Origin: Eubacterium sp.
GTDB taxonomy: Bacteria > Bacillota > Clostridia > Lachnospirales > Lachnospiraceae
Direction: 5' to 3'
NCBI GenBank assembly: GCA_021442545.1
Contig: JABUSX010000416.1
Location: 1-9,530, forward strand
DNA length: 9,530 nt
Positions 6,251 to 9,530 of this stretch are shown one piece after another (the first letter of the stretch is position 1; each line of letters starts with the position of its first letter). Made by a program: the position numbers and the translations under genes. Under the pieces are notes generated by a model, which was given only the letters and a program-made list of their open reading frames with translations, was not told where the DNA came from and searched no databases.

Positions 6251-6867
6251 TGATCACCATTCGAAATGCAGAGCTGCGTCAGGTCTGCGGGATCACAAGC
6301 ACATTTCCGAAAACAGATCTTCCGGAGATCGCATTCGCCGGGAGGTCCAATGTCGGAAAAAGCTCCCTGATCAACACCATGCTGAACCGGAAGGCTCTGG
6401 CGAGGACGAGTTCAAAGCCCGGGAAGACGCAGACCATCAATTATTATTACGTGCAGGCAGACCGGGAACTGTTCTTTGTCGACCTTCCCGGTTATGGTTA
6501 TACGGAAGCATCACCGGAAGTCCGCCGGCGCTGGGGCGCCATGATCGAAAGATACCTTGGCAGTTCGAAGGATCTGCTTACGGTCATCCTTCTTCTGGAT
6601 ATCCGGCATGCACCGACGGCAAATGATATACAGATGTACGGCTGGATCCTTGAAAACGGATTTCAGCCGGTTCTTGTTGCCACAAAGCTGGATAAGATCA
6701 AACGCAGCCAGCAGGAAAAGCAGAAAAAGCTGATCCTGGAGAAGCTGCAGGCAGATAAAGATACGGAAATGATCCTTTTTTCGTCCGAAACAAAGGCCGG
6801 ACGTGAAAAACTCTGGGAGAGGGTGTACGCAGTTGTCGATCATTCGGACAGAAAACGTTTCATATGA
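6250..6867 (+). CDS. engB: Ribosome biogenesis GTP-binding protein YsxC/EngB
   Basis: A 205-residue TrmE-Era-EngA-EngB-type GTPase of normal EngB length, needed for late assembly of the 50S subunit in characterised bacteria. Visible motifs are G1 GRSNVGKSS (31-39), the G2/switch region KPGKTQTINYY (56-66), G3 DLPGYGY (78-84), G4 TKLDK (145-149; the family often has TKADK) and G5 SSETKAG (178-184). Its ATG overlaps the clpX stop by one base, and no good independent ribosome binding site is evident, so translation is probably coupled to clpX. A clp-engB linkage is common in Firmicutes, but there lon usually lies between clpX and engB; it does not here. The 3' end overlaps ecfA1 by 35 nt. Confidence 0.95.
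   Translation: MITIRNAELRQVCGITSTFPKTDLPEIAFAGRSNVGKSSLINTMLNRKALARTSSKPGKTQTINYYYVQADRELFFVDLPGYGYTEASPEVRRRWGAMIERYLGSSKDLLTVILLLDIRHAPTANDIQMYGWILENGFQPVLVATKLDKIKRSQQEKQKKLILEKLQADKDTEMILFSSETKAGREKLWERVYAVVDHSDRKRFI
6815..6823 (+). promoter_or_regulatory. Ribosome binding site within engB that favours a TTG start for ecfA1
   Basis: GGGAGAGGG lies 9 nt before TTG at 6833, which would begin ecfA1 as MSIIRTENVSYEY, the form expected for this family. The alternative GTG at 6803 adds ten residues with no family resemblance. Confidence 0.6.
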
Positions 6868-7708
6868 ATATCGGTTTTATTCCGGAGATGAAAGCGAGCC
6901 GCAGACCAAAAAGGCGCTGCACGATCTTTCGTTTGAAATTGAACCCGGTCAGTTTCTTGCAATTCTCGGTCATAACGGCAGCGGAAAATCCACGCTGGCC
7001 AGGCATCTGAATGCACTTCTTGTACCGACCGAAGGAACGGTCTGGGTCGACGGAAAAGACACCTCGGATGATTATGAAGTTCTGAATATACGCCAGAGTG
7101 CAGGCATGATCTTTCAGAATCCCGACAATCAGATCGTGGCTTCGGTCGTGGAAGAGGATGTCGGCTTCGGGCTGGAAAACCTCGGAGTGCCGACCGAAGA
7201 GATCTGGAAGCGCGTCGGAGAAACGCTTGAGCGGATGGGAATGTCCGCATACCGTGACAGTTCTCCGAACCGTCTTTCCGGCGGACAGAAGCAGCGGGTG
7301 GCCATTGCCGGCGTGATCGCCATGAAACCGAAGTGCATCATCATGGATGAAGCGACGGCCATGCTTGATCCGAACGGCCGTGCCGAAGTGCTTCGTGCGG
7401 CGCATGAACTGAACAGGGAAGAGGGCATTACGATCATCCTGATCACCCATTATATGGAAGAAGCCGTGGATGCGGACATGGTCTTTCTGATGGACAAGGG
7501 TGAGATCATCATGCAGGGAACACCGAAGGAGATCTTTTCCCGTGCCGGCGAGATCCGGGAACTGAAACTGGATGTGCCTGCCGTTACCCGGCTCGCCTGC
7601 GAATTAAAGGAAGCCGGTCTGGATATTCCGGACGGAATCCTGACGTCGGAAGAACTCTCTGCAGCTATTGAGAAAGCTGCTCCGCCTGCAGGGAAGAATG
7701 CAGAATGA
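6833..7708 (+). CDS. ecfA1: Energy-coupling factor transporter ATPase EcfA1
   Basis: A 291-residue ABC ATPase from the chosen TTG start; in-frame GTG at 6803 is the alternative. With EcfA2 and EcfT it forms the shared energising module of ECF importers for vitamins and metal ions. Motifs: Walker A GHNGSGKST (46-54), Q-loop in FQNPDNQ (Q95), signature LSGGQKQR (148-155), Walker B IIMDEAT (169-175), D-loop AMLDP, and H-loop H206. FQNPDNQ and MDEATAMLDPNGR, with Ala-Thr-Ala-Met instead of Pro-Thr-Ala-Gly, are typical of EcfA1 as opposed to EcfA2. The start overlaps engB by 35 nt and no promoter is visible, so it is likely transcribed with engB. EcfA2 follows after 38 nt. An ATG at 6864 is in another frame and is a decoy. 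Confidence 0.93.
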   Translation: MSIIRTENVSYEYRFYSGDESEPQTKKALHDLSFEIEPGQFLAILGHNGSGKSTLARHLNALLVPTEGTVWVDGKDTSDDYEVLNIRQSAGMIFQNPDNQIVASVVEEDVGFGLENLGVPTEEIWKRVGETLERMGMSAYRDSSPNRLSGGQKQRVAIAGVIAMKPKCIIMDEATAMLDPNGRAEVLRAAHELNREEGITIILITHYMEEAVDADMVFLMDKGEIIMQGTPKEIFSRAGEIRELKLDVPAVTRLACELKEAGLDIPDGILTSEELSAAIEKAAPPAGKNAE

Positions 7709-7746
7709 AAGGAAAGTCTTCAGAAAAAGACAGAGGATAAAGAGGT

Positions 7747-8616
7747 ATGTCGCTGAGGCTGGAACATATCAATTACATATATAATCCCGGCACGGTGTAT
7801 GAGAAATATGCCTTGCAGGATGTTTCTCTTTCCATCGGAGAAGGGGAATTTCTCGGCATGATCGGACATACCGGAAGCGGGAAGTCCACCTTGATCCAGC
7901 ATCTGAACGGACTGATCCGTCCGACCTCCGGTACGGTTTTTTACAACGATGAGGATATCTGGGCGGACAAATACGACAGGCAGAAGCTGCGTTTTCATGT
8001 AGGACTTGTCTTTCAGTATCCCGAATACCAGCTTTTTGAAAGCGATGTACTCAAAGACGTCTGTTTCGGACCGAAAAACATGGGCCTTTCTTCGGGTGAA
8101 CAGAAGGAAAGAGCCGTTCGGTCGCTTCGCCAGGTCGGTATTCCGGAAGAAGATTTTTCAAGGTCCCCCTTTGATTTTTCCGGAGGCATGAAGAGGCGCA
8201 TTGCGATTGCGGGCGTTCTGGCCATGGATCCGGATGTGCTCGTTCTGGACGAACCGACGGCCGGGCTCGACCCTTACGGCCGGGATGAGATTCTGAACTG
8301 TCTTTCCGAACTGCATGAGGACCGCGGAATCACGATCGTTCTGGTTTCGCACAGCATGGATGATATGGCGCGGTACGCAAAACGCCTGATCGTGATGGAT
8401 CACGGAAAAAAAGTGTTTGATGCACCGCCGAGGGAAGTGTTTTCTCATATTGAAGAACTCGAGGGAATGGGATTGGCTGCACCGCAGATGACCTATATTC
8501 TGAGGGATCTGAAAGAAAAAGGCTATGAGGTCGACATTTCGGCTGGCACGGTGGAAGAGGCAAGAGATACGATCCTGGCAGCGCTTGCCGGAAGGAAGAA
8601 AGCGGCAAAAGGGTAA
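7747..8616 (+). CDS. ecfA2: Energy-coupling factor transporter ATPase EcfA2
   Basis: A 289-residue ABC ATPase, partner of EcfA1 in the ECF heterodimer. Motifs: Walker A GHTGSGKST (40-48), Q-loop in VFQYPEYQLF (Q90), Walker B VLVLDEPT (164-171), D-loop AGLDPYGR, and H-loop H202. FQYPEYQLF and the C-terminal GMGLAAPQ segment (240-247) are hallmarks of EcfA2. The signature motif reads DFSGGMKRR (143-151), where LSGGQKRR is usual: Leu to Phe and Gln to Met. The flanking RIAIAGVLAM is normal, so the protein is probably functional. The ribosome binding site is AGAGGA at 7732-7737, about 10 nt before the ATG; the AGAGGT directly abutting the ATG is too close. It is followed after 88 nt by ecfT. Confidence 0.94.
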   Translation: MSLRLEHINYIYNPGTVYEKYALQDVSLSIGEGEFLGMIGHTGSGKSTLIQHLNGLIRPTSGTVFYNDEDIWADKYDRQKLRFHVGLVFQYPEYQLFESDVLKDVCFGPKNMGLSSGEQKERAVRSLRQVGIPEEDFSRSPFDFSGGMKRRIAIAGVLAMDPDVLVLDEPTAGLDPYGRDEILNCLSELHEDRGITIVLVSHSMDDMARYAKRLIVMDHGKKVFDAPPREVFSHIEELEGMGLAAPQMTYILRDLKEKGYEVDISAGTVEEARDTILAALAGRKKAAKG

Positions 8617-8704
8617 GGACCGAAAAAACGGAAAGAAAGTTTTTGACTGAGGCCTTTTCTGATGCACGGAAAGTAAACAGCAACACAGCACTAAGGAGCT
8701 GCTC

Positions 8705-9505
8705 ATGATTCGCGAAATAACGATCGGCCAGTATTATCCGGCAGATTCGATTCTGCATAAACTGGACCCACGCGTGAAATTTATCGGAACCATTCTGTAT
8801 ATCATATCGCTTTTTCTGTTCAGCGGCTGGGGATATCTGATCGCTGCCGCGTTTCTGACCGCCATGATCATTCTTTCAAAGGTGCCGTTCACCTTCATGA
8901 TCCGCGGATTGAAAGCCATCATGATCGTCATGATCTTTACGATGGTGCTGAACCTGTTTCTGACACAGGGGACGGTCATCTGGCAGTGGGGAATCCTGAA
9001 GATCACGAAAGAAGGCGTGATCGTTGCCATCGTCATGGCGGTCCGCCTGATCATGCTGATCCTCGGCGCTTCGCTGATGACGCTCACAACGACCCCGAAC
9101 AGTCTGACTTCCGGCATGGAGACCTTCTTCGGTCCGCTTAAAGCCATCCGCATACCCGTTCACGAGATCGCCATGATGATGTCGATTGCGCTGCGCTTCA
9201 TACCGATCCTCCTGGAGGAGACAGATAAGATCATGAAGGCGCAGACCGCACGCGGAGCGAATTTTGAAACCGGCGGCCTGATCAAAAAAGTCAGAGCCAT
9301 GGTCCCTCTCCTTGTGCCTCTGTTTATTTCGGCATTCCGCAGGGCAAATGACCTGGCGCTTGCCATGGAGGCGCGCTGTTATCATGGCGGAGAAGGGCGC
9401 ACCCAGATGAAGCCGCTGCGTTATGAAAGAAGGGACTATAACGCCTATATCATTCTGATTATTTACTTTTTGTCGGCAGTCCTGTACAAGATCTTTGTAA
9501 AGTAA
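8705..9505 (+). CDS. ecfT: Energy-coupling factor transporter transmembrane protein EcfT
   Basis: A 266-residue polytopic membrane protein, normal length for EcfT, which joins the two ATPases to interchangeable S components. Hydrophobic segments lie at about 25-40, 43-58, 69-87, 104-127 and 243-262, with a weaker one near 150-170. The long cytoplasmic coupling region (about 170-240) carries the first Ala-Arg-Gly motif, ARG at 182-184 in AQTARGANFETGG, and the second at 223-225 as ARC in AMEARCYHGGEGRT, where ARG is the textbook form. These motifs dock into the ATPases. The ribosome binding site AAGGAG at 8693-8698 is 6 nt before the ATG. The 88-nt gap before it holds a TTGACT (8643-8648) but no matching -10, so I see no separate promoter. 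No S-component gene is next to it in the window. Confidence 0.94.
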   Translation: MIREITIGQYYPADSILHKLDPRVKFIGTILYIISLFLFSGWGYLIAAAFLTAMIILSKVPFTFMIRGLKAIMIVMIFTMVLNLFLTQGTVIWQWGILKITKEGVIVAIVMAVRLIMLILGASLMTLTTTPNSLTSGMETFFGPLKAIRIPVHEIAMMMSIALRFIPILLEETDKIMKAQTARGANFETGGLIKKVRAMVPLLVPLFISAFRRANDLALAMEARCYHGGEGRTQMKPLRYERRDYNAYIILIIYFLSAVLYKIFVK

Positions 9506-9530
9506 CTGTCTGATGATGCAGATGCCGGTG
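9506..9530 (+). other. Non-coding tail or start of the next gene
   Basis: Only 25 bases follow the ecfT stop. ATG codons at 9513, 9516 and 9522 are in one frame and could open a further plus-strand gene, but no ribosome binding site is evident. In many Firmicutes truA follows ecfT; nothing visible here tests that. No terminator is present in the remaining bases. Confidence 0.2.

Noticed and set aside
6060..6626. 188-codon plus-strand frame bridging clpX and engB
   Set aside because: Overlaps two well-supported genes in another frame, gives a low-complexity Arg/Ser/His-rich product, and has no ribosome binding site.
6864..6866. ATG overlapping the engB stop (ATGA) as a start for the next gene
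   Set aside because: It is not in the ecfA1 frame and its translation bears no resemblance to an ABC ATPase.
8643..8678. Promoter in the ecfA2-ecfT gap starting with TTGACT
   Set aside because: The -35 match is good, but at 16-18 bp spacing the sequence is near ACGGAA, not a usable -10.

Overview
The window holds a compact, all-plus-strand set of housekeeping genes from a low-to-mid GC Gram-positive bacterium. I think a member of the Clostridia, probably Lachnospiraceae or a close relative. The reasons are the dnaX-ybaB-recR and tig-clpP-clpX-engB gene sets, a DUF5711-like membrane protein, a Firmicutes-type ECF transporter module, and AGGAGG-like ribosome binding sites. The taxonomic call is inference from gene content and protein style; no rRNA gene is present.

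Layout. Positions 1-1558 carry the 3' end of dnaX (tau subunit of the replicative clamp loader), ybaB (nucleoid-associated protein) and recR (recombinational repair). Next is a single-pass membrane protein with a beta-propeller-like outer domain (1642-2775), which looks like the last gene of this first transcription unit. Positions 2776-2924 form the main regulatory gap: two AT-rich palindromic repeats, then a good sigma-A-type promoter with an extended -10, then a strong ribosome binding site. This drives a second unit: tig (trigger factor), clpP and clpX (the ClpXP protease), and engB (ribosome-assembly GTPase). The unit runs on without a visible terminator into ecfA1-ecfA2-ecfT, the shared energising module of ECF vitamin/metal transporters. 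Overlaps and short gaps (clpX/engB 1 nt, engB/ecfA1 35 nt, ecfA1-ecfA2 38 nt) suggest co-transcription and translational coupling.

How the genes work together. The first block serves DNA replication and repair. The second covers nascent-chain folding, regulated proteolysis and 50S ribosome assembly. The third powers micronutrient uptake and needs substrate-binding S components encoded elsewhere.

I see no mobile element, CRISPR array, phage gene, tRNA or rRNA, and no convincing undescribed multi-gene system. The most interesting points are small: an in-phase A AAA AAG slippery heptamer in the dnaX linker, a strong U-tract-less hairpin between clpP and clpX, paired AT palindromes upstream of the tig promoter, the ECF module sitting behind engB with lon absent, and an unusual FSGGM signature motif in EcfA2.
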